Source of the DNA: Taenia hydatigena
Lineage: Eukaryota > Platyhelminthes > Cestoda > Cyclophyllidea > Taeniidae
Assembly: GCA_036345935.2 (NCBI GenBank)
Contig: JADWOT020000009.1
Coordinates: forward strand, 12,788,048-12,852,047
DNA length: 64,000 nucleotides
Direction: 5' to 3'
Shown piece by piece: positions 11,201-24,149 of the stretch. Numbering within the stretch: the stretch's first letter is position 1; every line of letters starts with the position of its first letter. A program made the translations under genes and the position numbers. Below the pieces are notes generated by a model. The model had not been told where the DNA came from. It searched no databases and saw nothing but the letters and a program-made list of their open reading frames with translations.

Positions 11201-14200
11201 AAGCAGTGGGTATGGCGAAGTGTGCCATATGGAGAACAGAGGAAGAAGGAAGAAAAGAAACAAGAAAGAAATAATCTAGACTCTAGGAGGCGAGAAGTTT
11301 TTAACGCAGATAAAGAAAATTTGGCATTTACAAGATTTGCTCACTTTCCTTCACAAAAGTAGGGTGAGAATTTTGACACTGACCTAATGTGGTCTTGAAT
11401 TCCCTCCTCCTCTACTACGGTGGTTGCATGATGTCTTAATCCTGGAAAGATGGGATCCATTTCCTTAGGAAGGGCCGATCAAACAAAAGCCAGTGAAACG
11501 GTTGTGTGGATTTGGTTGTTGCTACTGTCGCCGATGGACAGGCTCAGTAAGGCGAATCCTTGCTGAAGGTATATGGTAGGAGAGACCTCTGAACGCACTT
11601 TAAGGTTCGAGAGGTTCACTATCCGCGTTCTCTCGAAAAAAGGTAATGGAAGTTCACAGTAACAAAATTCTCATCCACGCGTTACCAAGTCAGCCAACAG
11701 TAATTAATTTCTGAGGTCTCAGTAGAAGTTGCATGGCAAAAGCAGTAGGTAAGTTAATGAACTTGGCAACAGGGATAAGCGTTCAGATGACATCCTACAG
11801 GAGTCAACTATAAAAGAGTAAAGGTGCATGTGAATCGGTATTATCACCCAATTGGTAGACACCGACATCGGTTTATACAATCTCAGAAGGCGCACAGATA
11901 TGCCACGTGTGCAGCAGCACAAACACCTATTCACTTGAGTACTCTTAAGAGTTCTAAATTACACTGCAAAAATTGAGTGGCTGAATTAGTAATAAACGTG
12001 AAACGCATCATCTTGATGAGTGCATGAGAGGCAACGTGGGCAGCTGTCGCTGGTAGAGGGCTGTGTCATTCCTACCACCATCCATCCTCTAAGCTTTTCC
12101 ATAAAATTAAGACATTTTCACCGGCACAAAAACAAGTCCACGCTTATTACAGAAATGAATGTCTAAGTTTTCCTGTTGATGGTTGCAGATGACGTTGTTC
12201 TCGCCTTCTTCGAATTGCATGTGCGCATATTTTAGGAGTGTGTAGTACCTGCATACATTTGGAAGACGGACGTCACACTGTTCCTTTATAAGAGGATGGT
12301 GTTTGTAAACGTATTTGCACCTACTCGAGAGGCTCGGAAATGTCACAACCAAGAAAACTTGCCAAAAGTCTACTGGGTGACTTAAAAGTGCCTAAGAACA
12401 GGCATGCCTTCATTAGGCGTTTGTTCGCGCCGTTTCATCGGCAGTCACATGCCGAACATTGCCCGCTTTTCGGAAGTGAAAGTGGTATTGACGTTTGTTA
12501 TATAAAAGGCACAGAGGGCGATGGATCCAGTTTGCAGCTCTTTGCTAGGTGGGATTTGTTGCAGTTCTTGTTAGATGCGAAACACCGCATATCGAGGATT
12601 TTATAAAATTATCCCTTAGAAGAGTCACTTAGTCTATTTTGGCATTTTCCTCTCCATCAACAAACACTGTAGTGTCACCTCCTCCACACTCTGCTAGCAC
12701 GCGAAAACCCTCGCTGATGATGCATTGCTTTTCACTACGATTCATTTCATCCCCAGATAATCGTAGTGGGAATGCATGTATACGCACTCAGACCACTATC
12801 ACCACTAAGACCACTACAGGAAGCTCATTGTTTAATTAAATAGCAGCATGCATTCTAAGCACGGTCCTAACAGTGATAAGTAAGGATGAAAGACCTCATT
12901 TGCCTGTCGCCAAAAGGGGTTAGGATGTTGTTGACAGTCGTGACCGCACTATTCCACGCGTTGCCTGGCCCTTCCATCAGCATCAACTGCTTGGTGTCGT
13001 TGGCAGCCATCGCTACTGGATTTTGAGGTGGAATGTTAGAACCACTGAACTGATGCTCAGTAGGAGTTGTATGGTAAAGTCGGCATTTGATTTTACGTTT
13101 GCTAGAGGAGTGTTTAAGGCAAGCGAAGGTTACAAGAAGAGGAGAAGGAGGAGAAGGAGATGAGAGGTATTCATCCATTGCTAGTGGAAAATAAGTGATA
13201 AAAGATACATTTGTCAATCCCCAGCGTGTTGGTTGCAATTAAAAAGTTTGTGTTTAGGAGTGAGTTCACAATTTTACGTTCTTCTCCTACCCTCAGAGCT
13301 CCAAGACCGTGACCTTTGCATCCCACATGCTGTTGCCCATTATCGCTCCAAACCTTAACATGTGCGTCGGATGGGACAGCTCGCGAGTCGGAAGAGAAAG
13401 AGATAGGGTGGTCAGAACGTTTGAGGCGACAGTCGACACCCTGCAAAACTGTCCACGGGCGTGCAATTTTCACAGTAGTGTGATTTTATTGATGCTGACA
13501 GCTATCAGTAGTATCGCTTCTGAAGTGTTCACGCCATAAATTTCAACATCAAGAACGATTTAAATTCGCTTGTATCACTTACCATCTGTTATGGAAAAGT
13601 GTCTTTGCAAGCATGATGTGTCTGTCAAAGAGTGGAACCCGATTTATTCTTAATGTATGGCATGTTTACGTGTGTCCAAAATCGAAACTAGGTGGAGGCG
13701 AATAAATTAGCCTGTTAACGGACACTCATTGTGCCATATTCTTTCGCAGAGCCTCCTCGGCAGATTAAAGAATTGCACAGGCCGTGTAAACAGTCCCAAC
13801 CCAATCCAGTTCAATAAACCACAACCCGAAAATAAGCCTCACAAAGCACTTCAAACGATATTCATCACTAGATAGGATAGGCAGACTAGCACTACCCTAT
13901 GCAATGGCACCATACCATTAAAACTGCACAGACACATTGCATGGCCAAACTGTCGAGGCGGCGGAAGTTGACTGATAATATGCGCTGGGTATGTATCGAC
14001 ACTCCACACTAAATAGGCATCAATGATTGAAGTGAAATAGGGAGCAGCTCGAAACACGTTAAAACTGACAGCCGTGATGGATTAGGAAATGGTGCTCTGA
14101 TTAAAGGCATCACCTACAACCTCCTTGGGTAGCAGCAAGTTTACTGCTGAGCTTGATTCGATTCCTGCAAATTCAAACCATATCACGGGGTAGAAAGAGG

Positions 14201-17200
14201 TCATTTTAAACCACGCACACTGGATGCAATGTAGCAGGTAATTTGTGAGTCAGTGTCACTATCACAATCAAAACGCGTGTGGTAGACGATGAGTTCTGAC
14301 TAACTCTACTAGATCGACGCATGATGTAGCGAGCTCCAACGAGTGAGGCATGAGTAGGTTAACAACCAAACACGACAACTAAGCAGTGTGAGCTCCGCAC
14401 AGCTACAACCGAATCTGGTGGCCAATGCGTTTCCTTGCAGCCCAACTTCGCTATCAATAGTCCTTGGTATATTTAAATGCATATTGGTCATGAACCCTTG
14501 TTACATGCTCGGTAGTGCCAAATCAGTCAATTTCTCCCACTCACTCAATCTACAATGCACTCTACTAGGTGAACGAAACCGCGGATATATTGCAATCAGA
14601 ACATACAAGATGCGTCCCTCCCTCTGTTGCTCTCTCTCACTCGTAGGTTTGTTGTGCTAGCTAAATTTGAAGTGCAAAGAATTCACTCCACTCCCAACGT
14701 CAATCAGTCAATAGTGGATAGGCATGATTCAGTCGATCAGGTTACTAGAATACACTTAGGAGTAAACTGGGAATCGGAGCTGAACCCGACACACATCTGA
14801 GTGTCTGACATCCACAGCCATCAGCTGGGTAACAAGGCATACACGCTGTTCGATTAGACCACTCAACCCGATCATCGAATCAGCCACTTGAGTATTCGGC
14901 TGAGAGATTACTGGGAATGCTGCTAATCACCCACTTAGAATACCAGTGCATTTGCATTTGCTTCTCCGGCAGTGTGGCAAAAGATGACAACAGCTTTTCT
15001 TTCTTTGAAAGTCTTTGTGCTGAATTACCAATTGTGTTACCTTGTGGGGGCATATTTCTGATCCCACCAACATGCAAACCGATGAGTTCCAGCCTACCCT
15101 GTGAATGTTGTTACGTAGTGAGGGAGTAATTGAGAAATCGTAAGCCGTTAGAGGCAGCTAAGGGCGTTTGTGGAGGCGCTTGAAGAGAGCGTTGACAATT
15201 ATTTGTGGCTGCAGCCAAATTTAGATCCCAAATACTCAAATTACTCCACTTATTTACTTTAGAGCTAAACTTGATCCAAGTGAACTAAAATTAATGTGAA
15301 GTAAACGCAAACATAGAACACAGTAAATGAACATGCAAAAGGTCATGTGCCATCCCTTAATATATAGTAAATTTGCAGCGGTTAACCACGAAGGGGGTAA
15401 ATGATTGCATTGCCAAGTGCAAATTGGTGTGCTATTTGTATGATGGCTCACGAGTGGTGTTAGGATAAAGAGAAGATCATTCAGGGACATTCAGGGAACA
15501 GTGTTTATAGTTTTATGAGGGTGTATTACTTTCACAAATCAAAGAATGGTGGTGCGAAAATTAGGCAGTTGTACACCCAAACGGTTGGGGAAGTGACTAC
15601 GCTGACAACGAAACCGGCAGCCATCACGGTTAGTGTCATAATCGCGAGATTAGCTACTGTTAAGTGCTCCATCACCTTTGGTATTCATGCATTTTACATC
15701 ATCGTTGCGTTGATTAGAAACCGCAGCACTACATGCCATTTAGTTTGCACGATAGGCTGGTTGTCCGTCCTTGCGATTATTGCAATCGAGGTTGACGCGT
15801 GACGCAGAGCTCCACCATAAGTGACTCCATACATTCTTTTTGGTAGTCGAGTTCCTCATACATGAACTGTTGTGAGTGACAAGCTGACTTAGGACTTGGT
15901 AGACAATAAAACCACTGGAGTTGTAATCCGAGGTGTTGGTGGGTTAAGAATGCTGGCCAGGTTTGGTGGCCCGTGGAGTGACGCAGCTCAGGCAAGATTT
16001 TCATCACTTTACCCACCCTGAAGTAAATGATTGAGTTCCTTTGATAGTTCTGTTTAGACTCCAAGAATCTCTTATGATTTCATTGCTGGTGGTCATTTAG
16101 ATCTGTAAGTGAAAATGTTGATCCTAGTAAAATGAATTGGCATGAGGTCCCATTTCTAGACGCCTATGAGTTCGATGCACATTGTGGATGGAGGAAAAAT
16201 CATTTGCCCACAAGTGAAATCTAAATCTCATTTTCGAATTGATAACTACATCGAATCTTACGTGCGGTGGAAAGCCAAGTAAAGGGTTGGATCGGAATTG
16301 TGTAGGCAAATCGTTGGTGAATAAAGCTGCAGATAAAGAATGTACTACACAAGACGGAGGCAGGTTGATGGGTAAATTGACAGGGTAAAACATGACTATC
16401 AGCAGTTTCTTGTAGCGTAGTCGAGGTGCCCTTGATTAGGCTTTAGGGTAGAATAACAACAACAGGAATGCAAGTGGATTGCTAGCATAAAACTTGCGGA
16501 TAGCCAGTGAAGTAGCTCCAAATGTCCGACGGAACAAACCCGATTGCAAAAGTAGATATTTCAAGACCTCCAAGAGGGACAGAAATAGATGAAACCGGAG
16601 CACAAGTAGAGCTTTTACATGGTTTTGATTAGTGGAAGGAGGTAATTATGGTGGCAGATTGTCATTCGCGTTTCTCGTGCTAGATGCATATGCGACAGCT
16701 CGTGCTTTTACCCTGCTACAACAAGGCTTCTTAAATGGGAATAGAGTAGCCTGACTGAGAATTTTATTGCGCCACTGAATTTGCTATTGATAAAGGATGT
16801 AAGTTACAATACCTCATTAACCGCCATACTTTCAAAAGCTAGTCCCACCCTCATCCACAAAAGCCTGCATATTTTGTCGAATACAACAGACCACAATCTT
16901 ACAACACTCACTGAATTGGATTCTAGAGGGCACAACTGATTACCTCATGGCATAGCAGCCACGCTGTGGGAGTTAATGATGGATGAATAACTTAATCTAC
17001 AGCAGTACTGATTAAGTCAGTGTAGTTTTGATTAGCAAACGAAAATCGGAGTATGTAAGCATGTAAGAGTCACTTTGGTGTAAGAAATGCTTGCAAAGGG
17101 AAAGGATACGCATAAGCAGCATGAAAATGAGAAGAAGGAAATATGTAATGCTCAACGACATGCCTGAAGGAGAACAGCGTCCACGGTTCCAAGTGCTGTT

Positions 17201-20200
17201 TCCAGAATGTGCAAGTAATCTCCACACAGAAGCAGTGGTAGCTATCTGCGCAGTGGTTAAAGCGGTTTCCAGCATATTCGTACAGGATTGGCTTGCAGTT
17301 CGTTATTAGTGCACAAACCAACTAAGCCGATTCTGCTATGCTGTTATGGAAGCCTACAAACTAGCGTCACGCTTGGCCGACTTTCACCAAACCGACAACG
17401 AGGCTGATGCTGCAGAATTGGCTTCCCATGTGGGATGGTTGTTTCGGTCCCGTAAGTCCACTAGCCAGGTAGTCAATTGGTAGAATTAGGGACTAGAACA
17501 GGTGGCCTGATCGGTCAAGACGCGTGGATGCGTCTAGTTGGTGGCCACTGATAGCTAAGCTAGCCTTGCAGCGTTGACAAGCGCCCAGATATTTGCGAGT
17601 GCCAGACATTCGAATTAGGTCTTAAACACACGCACGCACACACAAGGCGGGGCGGAAGGTTGGAGTGTCCATTGCAAGACAACGTAAAGTGAATGAGGGA
17701 AATACTTTTGATGTTCTTGCAGAAAGAGATCAAGACAGTACTCGCGAATGCTCAAAACGCAACAGTCTTCGACATTGTGGGGGTATATTTTGGCGCCTCT
17801 GGCCCTTTTTTCGTGACTGGCTGAATCGAATCGAATAAACTGGAGTCCAAATTTTAGCTTACTTTGCCTTTGTTACTAATTTTTAGGCCTGATTTGTAGT
17901 GGTTGCCATCAAACTTGTCTTAGGAGCATTAAACAAATGCTAATTTTAAGAAAAATACTTATCTTACTCACTGCTTTTTGTGCGTTGATTTCAAAAGTAA
18001 TTGTGAAGTCCAATCTTTATTCCTCCATTAACTGCAAAAACATTTTGCCTCTGCTTTTACCAAGACCACCTGATTAAGATGTGGTTTCCCTTTTTTCTTA
18101 AAATATTTTAACACATGCCACAAAAAAGAACGAATTGCTGTGCTCCACTCCAGCTGCGTAGTCGGAAGTCTTCTCCATTTGCCAGTGCTCTAGTTCTACC
18201 GATCTGTTCTGCTCAGCTATTAATGATTCAATGAATGGATCTTGAAACACACCTCTTCTGCATCTATAATAGGAGACACTTACGTAAATATGGTAATTTA
18301 ACTGCAAATTCCTTGCTTAAAACCAGGGATCCAAGAAATGGCCTTAGAAATTTTGAGTACCAGCAATAAAATTTTGATGACGTGTATTAGAGTTCCTCGT
18401 TTTTAAACCTTACAGCGATCACGAAAATTTTTACCATTGGTGTTGCATCAGTGCCATTCTGAGGCGGGCAAGCATGTGCAGATTTGGGATTGCGACATCG
18501 ACCGTCCATAGATCACACGGCTACTGTGCATGTGCTCACGCATTAACCAATGGTGCACGAGTTCACGTTGGCTCAGTCGCACTTTCACTGGTGACCTCCA
18601 TACCTTCCCACTGATCCTCATTATTTCTTGTCTCTATTCAACCTCTTTTAGTTTATGTCTGATGCAGAGTTGGCTGCTGACTTGAGCTGCATCACGAAAA
18701 AAATTGCCAGCTTATGCTTTTAATGGTTCGTGCTGGACAGATTTCGTATTGGCTATGGCGCACTCACCAGCCAGGTGGATTTTGGCATGTTTTTTAAAGG
18801 AGTCTCATGAGCGTAGTGCCTTCTGTCCTCATTGACATTGCAATGAGGTAAAGTCGAAGAATGAGCATGATCTAAATGCCAAGCCATTACTTTGAGGCAA
18901 TATTGGCTGTTCAATAGGAGCTACAAGTGAATTGGTTGATAAGTATGGTGGTTGCTATCACTAAATGGGTATCGGAAACTACAATACACTGTTGGGGCTG
19001 CGCACAACCTCAGGAAAGCATGCTTGTTTAACATTCTGGTGGTCCCCACCTTGAGAGCTACCTTTGTGAACACACTGAAAACCACCTCAAGCTCTGTCAC
19101 TTCACCCTCGTTGTCTAGTCAGTCTGGACTCAGGGCGAATCAGCCATTGGCGAGTGAGCGCACCTAACTGAGTCAACCCAGTGATGGAGCCACATTCATG
19201 CATTCACAGGCTCACAGTGGCAAGCAATATAACAGCCTTATTGTACGTTTATGCTATTCCTAGGCGAGACGGCACTCTGGGCAACTGAGCGCACTAAATG
19301 CAATGCTGAATAGCTTCTCCGCCTTTCGTGAAGCATTGAGCGATGGCGTTTGCGAAAAGTGGTGGGTTACTTTTGACGGTTTTAATTTGAACGTGGGGCT
19401 GCACAAATTCAATTAATAGCAACAATTGATAGAAATGACAGGTGATGGAAACGAAGGACAGACTTCCTCTCCACTTGCGATTTACATGAGTAATTTCGAT
19501 TTGCATAATGTCTACCAATTTCAGCCATGCGAATTATGGAGGATTTTACACAGAGTATTGGTAGAGTTTGCAGCTAATGTACTCGCTCTATATCCACAAG
19601 CATTGGAACTTCAATCGTTGCCACAAATAACCAACAAAGTGTTTTCATGCTACACTAGAGATAGCAGAAACCGTGCAGTAGCAATGTTTACCTAAAACAA
19701 AATATGCCTTCTCATTATGCCGGTGACAGAACTGGGCTACCAGTTACTAAACTCTTTCTCATGTCGATAATGGAACAACTTCAAACTAGTTTTTCTCATG
19801 AATATCCCAACCTACCATATTGGCGATAGCATTGCAAACTCATTTGCATGTTTTGTGTGGTAGGGTCTGTGGGTGCCTGCACCAGACTAACCGTAGAACC
19901 TCACGAAAATATTCAGGTTGATCTTAAGGAAGAAATTGTAATAAAATGAGGAAGAAGTTCTGCCAAAATGCATAGGAAAGCTATGCTTACACTTTAATGC
20001 CATTGCTATTTACAGGAGTGTCTCAGTGTCTGCAGGAGAAAGGCCTGGGGAACGGAAGCCAACCCTACGACGGGAGAAACAGCGTGGAACACCAAAACGC
20101 GGATGCTGATATTAGTGTCGCTTGTCTGCCGCGCCGTAACGGGTAGACGCACATGCTATTACGCGCCACCCGTCTGCAGCCTTGCCACCTCGCCGTACCT

Positions 20201-21628
20201 CTAATCTCGCCAGACTCCTCTCTGTGTCAATGCGCTCTAGCCACGTCCTAACTATTATCGCATCCCGAATTCACAGAAATTAAAGAGGCAGAAAGGCTTA
20301 AAAGGTGAGGAGAATAGGTCAATTAGATGTTTAGGACCCGAGAAATCCCTACACCATCCACTACTTTGTTTAAACGTTTATATTTTTATTACTAACTTAA
20401 TCAGTCAGTAGGTAGACTGCTCCGGCACAAACTTTCCTGGCTGATTTTAGGGCCATTGACTTGGTTAGTGTCTGCCTCTTCTGCTGAACACGATGCTGGC
20501 AAGTTTGTGAATGAGGTCGTTAGTTTTGGTCGTTCTATCAGGGATACCAATTGATTCTAAACTCCGCAGAATACACACTACTATCTGCTGCCATCAATGT
20601 AGCTCCTAGAGACTCAACTGTGGGGAAAGAAAATGCCACTTAAAGGGTAAGTCAGTTAAATTTAAAATCGATGCCTGTGTGACTGTTTGGAGATGCGCTT
20701 TATTAGCTAAGTTAACTAAATGCATCGCAACGTATTTCCAAAATATGCATGTGTACTTGTTGAAGGTGAGGGATTAGGGGGCAGGAATTAGTCTTGGGTT
20801 GCGAAAGTGCCCGATATCAAGGAGGCCTTACAATGTTATCAATAAACACCCATCACAAATTATCCTTCGTAACTTCTAATTACAAAATGTTGGGTGAAGA
20901 GGTTTTACAGTCGATGTATTTGGTGTTTCTCTATTAAACTGTTAGGGCCATTACTGAGCATGATTTGGTCACAGAAGCGACAAATTCATGTGCTACGGAA
21001 ATGGGTTTTAAGGGATCAACTGAGACTACACATGTTCGGTTTCCTTCTTTGGGCTTACTGTCGTCCTTGCTTGCTAGCGAGCCACTTTTAATGTTCTGAG
21101 CTTTCATTGGCACATGTAGACCATATTAATTTTAAACGATTGTAGAATTATGTGTTTGCCTTTGGCCTCCCACACAAGCCGACAAATTTGAGGGCTCCTG
21201 ACGGTTCCTTATGCATTCCGCTTTGAGCACTCACTGTCTGGTCATTTTATCAGCAAGTGATGGTGCGTAATTACTGTGATTCGCTTTACCTTCCTTCATA
21301 ATCGCAGTCTGACATGGCTACCGGCAGAATACTCACTCCTCCACCATAATTATTGCTTTGTAGGTAGTTGTGAGGCTTGCGTAAAGGCACTCTTTGCGCT
21401 TTGAAGACTGTGCTGTGGCGACAAGCAACCGCCCTCACAACCTCACATTTGAAGGTCGTGGGGCGCATCTACACCACCAACAGCCGCTGCCGAAGGGGAG
21501 AACCAATGACAGGAGGCGTTGGCGGGGCCTAGCCATTGAGGTGCGCAAAGCAGTCGGAGCGGTATGCAGCCAATAAGAAGCGGATTGTTTTGAAATAATA
21601 CATCGAAGCATTTATAAAGGTAGTGTAC
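8288..21628. other. long stretch without a supportable gene
   Basis: I see no transposon remnant of the families found elsewhere and no exon chain with matching splice phases. Two open frames are slightly gene-like but unsupported. 12,340-12,606 (plus) starts with ATG and is basic, without a visible promoter or splice signals. 19,426-19,695 (plus) sits near a possible acceptor (AATGACAG). Both have the length expected by chance in this much sequence, so I do not call them genes. The region could be intergenic or a long intron. Confidence 0.4.
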
Positions 21629-22276
21629 CCCCGATTGACTGCTTCCACCTTTAACACCAAATTTTAGTTCGATATGTGTTTGGTCATTTCCAAATCGCGA
21701 AAGTGGAAATGGCGTCTGGAAGTCGGTGCTACCTGTGTGATTTATGCTTGTCCAGTTCACTTGTTCACTTGTCAACATTCAAATTGATCAAACAAATATG
21801 CCGAATGCAGTTTCTTTTTAATCACCATTTTCAGGCCCATTTTTTTCGTACATTCCTTCGGCCTCTTATAATCATAATTTGGTACAAAAATTGTTGTTGG
21901 TAATTCGCATTCTCAGGTGTTCATTATTAGGGCTGCCTTATTCATGTCTAAACCATAAGTTGTATTTGCGGAATTTAAAATAATTTATTGTTTAAACAAC
22001 AACATCAAGCTTTGATTTTACTAGTCTTTATATATTATGCGCTTCTTACAATCATTCGCGCATTTAATTAACTTAATACTGTTATCTATTGTAACAAATC
22101 TCAAGGGTTTTCTTTCCGCAGTAAATGACTATAAAAAAGCTGAGATAGAGGTCATTGACCTACGTACCTTCGGTCTTTTGACAAGGTTGACTCCAAATTT
22201 TTGTTCCAAGAATGCACATATTAATTTCAGTCTCCATTTGGGATACTCCGCCACCTTCAAACGTTACGTCTATCGT
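21629..22276 (-). CDS. partial gene: paralogue of the secreted-protein gene at 62.5 kb
   Basis: Minus-strand exon set resembling the gene at 62,537-64,000. The best exon is 21,732 to 21,629: 104 nt, acceptor CACACAG, donor GTACAC, phase 1 in and phase 0 out. It encodes TDFQTPFPLSRF and HIELKFGVKGG, against LKTSFPLSRF and YQVDFGAQG in the other gene, whose exon has the same length and phases. A second exon, 22,276 to 22,168 (109 nt, acceptor TTGTAG, donor GTACGT, phase 0 to 1), encodes CILGTKIWSQPC, matching CKVNDTIWGNPC in cysteine and IW spacing. Between them, 22,085-22,022 (with KKRIIY) and 21,911-21,852 (with TTIFVP) match the two halves of the other gene's single fourth exon (QKRIEIY, STFFVP). 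I could not join these two halves in phase, so a boundary is wrong or the copy is damaged. Signal-peptide and 3' exons are not identified. Function unknown; probably extracellular by homology. Confidence 0.62.
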
Positions 22277-22601
22277 CTACAAGCAACAGATAACTTCACA
22301 GAGACTATGGAAAGTGAAAACGAAGAACCCAAGCAAGCAAAAAAGTAAAGAATGCAAGCTTGGTTGCTTATGCAGTCATTTAATGCATACCAGAATTTGG
22401 TATATCCATGACCCGAGAACCTCATAACTGTGGGTGAGCGAGCACTTAAGTGTCGACTAATGCCTTTAGATACAAATGCTGATGTTGCTATTAAAAAGTA
22501 AGCGGCGATCCTACAGGCGAGCTTCGTTGTAAAATGCAATAGCTAAATCATCTTCGGCAAAAGCGATGGAATTCCACTGCTGCCCTCGAGTTGAGCTCTA
22601 C

Positions 22602-22834
22602 CCACTTGGATGTCGCAAAACAGCACAATGGGCGAATCCAAACGCATTTCGAAAATGAGACTTCAATATTTTTGAGACCTCTTGCCTTAATGAAACAGAC
22701 TTCTCTTTTGCACTACCCTCTGATGCTTTAATGTGCTCAGTTGCAATATCTGCAATAAACGCATTGTTAATGTCTTTGTTTGAGAATTGCGGTAGCAGAC
22801 ACTTTCCTTTGGGTAATGTGTATTTAGCTACCAC
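22602..22834 (-). CDS. possible exon, faintly dynein-light-chain-like
   Basis: Minus-strand open segment bounded by an acceptor (CCATAG before GTGGTAGCT) and a possible donor (GG before GTAGAG), about 77 codons. It encodes a charged, helical-looking stretch with SVSLRQEVSKILKSHF and then FGFAHCAV. The spacing and the aromatic-x-HC ending recall the region of dynein light chains that precedes their WHC motif. Identity is weak, the tryptophan is absent, and I could not find a next exon with the conserved C-terminal strands. It lies upstream, in minus orientation, of the paralogue at 21.6-22.3 kb and could be an exon of that or another gene, or a chance open frame. Confidence 0.25.
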
Positions 22835-23963
22835 CTATGGTAAGGGGACGTGATGACTCACTTTAAGTGACTTTATCAGTCTTGTAAGAGCAAATCTATG
22901 TATATCAAATTATCAAGTGTTAAGTTCTCTCGAGTATAGAATGCAACTATTTCTTTGCTTGTTTGCAGTTGATTCTGGCTTTTGTTTCATATTTGATGTG
23001 CAACAGCCAGAACGGATGGCAGCATAAAGCGATAGTGTTTGTCAAAAATTTATACCGGAGGAATGATAGCACACACTGAGAATTAGGCAACGAATATAAG
23101 CCCTCCAGGCATCCTCGGCACGACACCTGTGTTCGACTAGCAAAGTCTTCTTTTGCCAATTTTATTGATAAGATTAGCTGAGCTGTTGTTATGATCCAGA
23201 CTGACAACTGAGAGTAGGAAAACAACACTTTCACACGTCCGAAATGCACAAGGTTGAGCCTAAAACTTAAGAGAGCATTATGCAAAATTATCTGCGTATT
23301 TCTTCTGGACATATAGTTAATTATTGCTACCCTTGAAATTATTAACCGGCTGCTCTGATTCCCATTAAATGCCAAATATAGCATGGCAAAATTCTGACAT
23401 CCACATTGTTGCTGTGGTATTATAACAAGTTCCACCATGCACAATATTTTGGTCTGTTGATCTGGTTGGCCCTGTTTGCATGGCTACATGCATATTCATT
23501 TCTTTCTCACTCGCATACAATGTCAGGTCAACAATGTGATTTGCCATGTAGAAATAGAACGAGTAGAATTAAGGCCAAAGTATTACGGTTGGATTTGTAA
23601 GAAATTATTTAAGTGGCTAACAGGGCATGGCAAATCACTGTGATCCGCTAAAAGACGATTCCATGATCTCCCTGCTCGCCAGATCCAATTTGTTTATTAT
23701 GCCTTTAATGCCGGCATAAGACATTGTTTAGCCTCCAACCGCAGATTAATTTAAGACTTTCTGCACAGCTGACATTTGTAGGCAGTTGACAAATTGCACC
23801 ACGCTTCAAAGTGGCTGATCACAGGGTTTTGTCAAGGAAATCCGAAAACACCTAAAATGCAATCAATCTTTACATCGTAGCAATTTTGCAGGAGCCTTAA
23901 CACTTCAACAGTTACCAGCAAATCGGAAAACGATGTATTACTCACCAAACAGCTTAAAATCGG
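22835..23963. other. gene-free stretch
   Basis: A 165-codon minus-strand open frame (22,947-23,444) is the longest outside repeats, but one frame of that size is expected by chance in a window this large. It has no motif or splice context. Nothing else is visible. Confidence 0.4.
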
Positions 23964-24149
23964 TGTAGTACTTTGTTTGTTGGAACTACCGGTTTCGGTC
24001 AAGGTCACAGGGGTGGCCATTCTGCCCTAGCTGCGTGGACTGGCCTGAGGGCCATGCCAGCAGCCTATTTCCCTCTATCCGATGAATTTATACATTCTAC
24101 CCTAGGATTCTGCCTTCTTTTGTCTTTGAGGGAGCCTCGAGACGCTACA
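23964..24149 (+). mobile_element. solo LTR of the TRIM family
   Basis: 186-bp LTR starting TGTAGTACTT and ending GACGCTACA, with the family core ACCGGTTTCGGTCAAGGTCA and GCTGCGTGGACTGGCCT. Flanks are ATCGG and ATCGA, a 4/5 target-site duplication, so this is a genuine insertion later reduced to a solo LTR. Confidence 0.9.

Noticed and set aside
12340..12606. 88-codon basic plus-strand frame with ATG
   Set aside because: Gene-like composition but no promoter, splice or homology support; the length is common by chance.
22037..22348. 103-codon plus-strand frame
   Set aside because: It lies antisense to the minus-strand exons that match the 62.5-kb gene, which explain the same DNA better.
22947..23444. 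165-codon minus-strand frame
   Set aside because: About one frame of this length is expected by chance here; no motif, no splice context, unremarkable composition.
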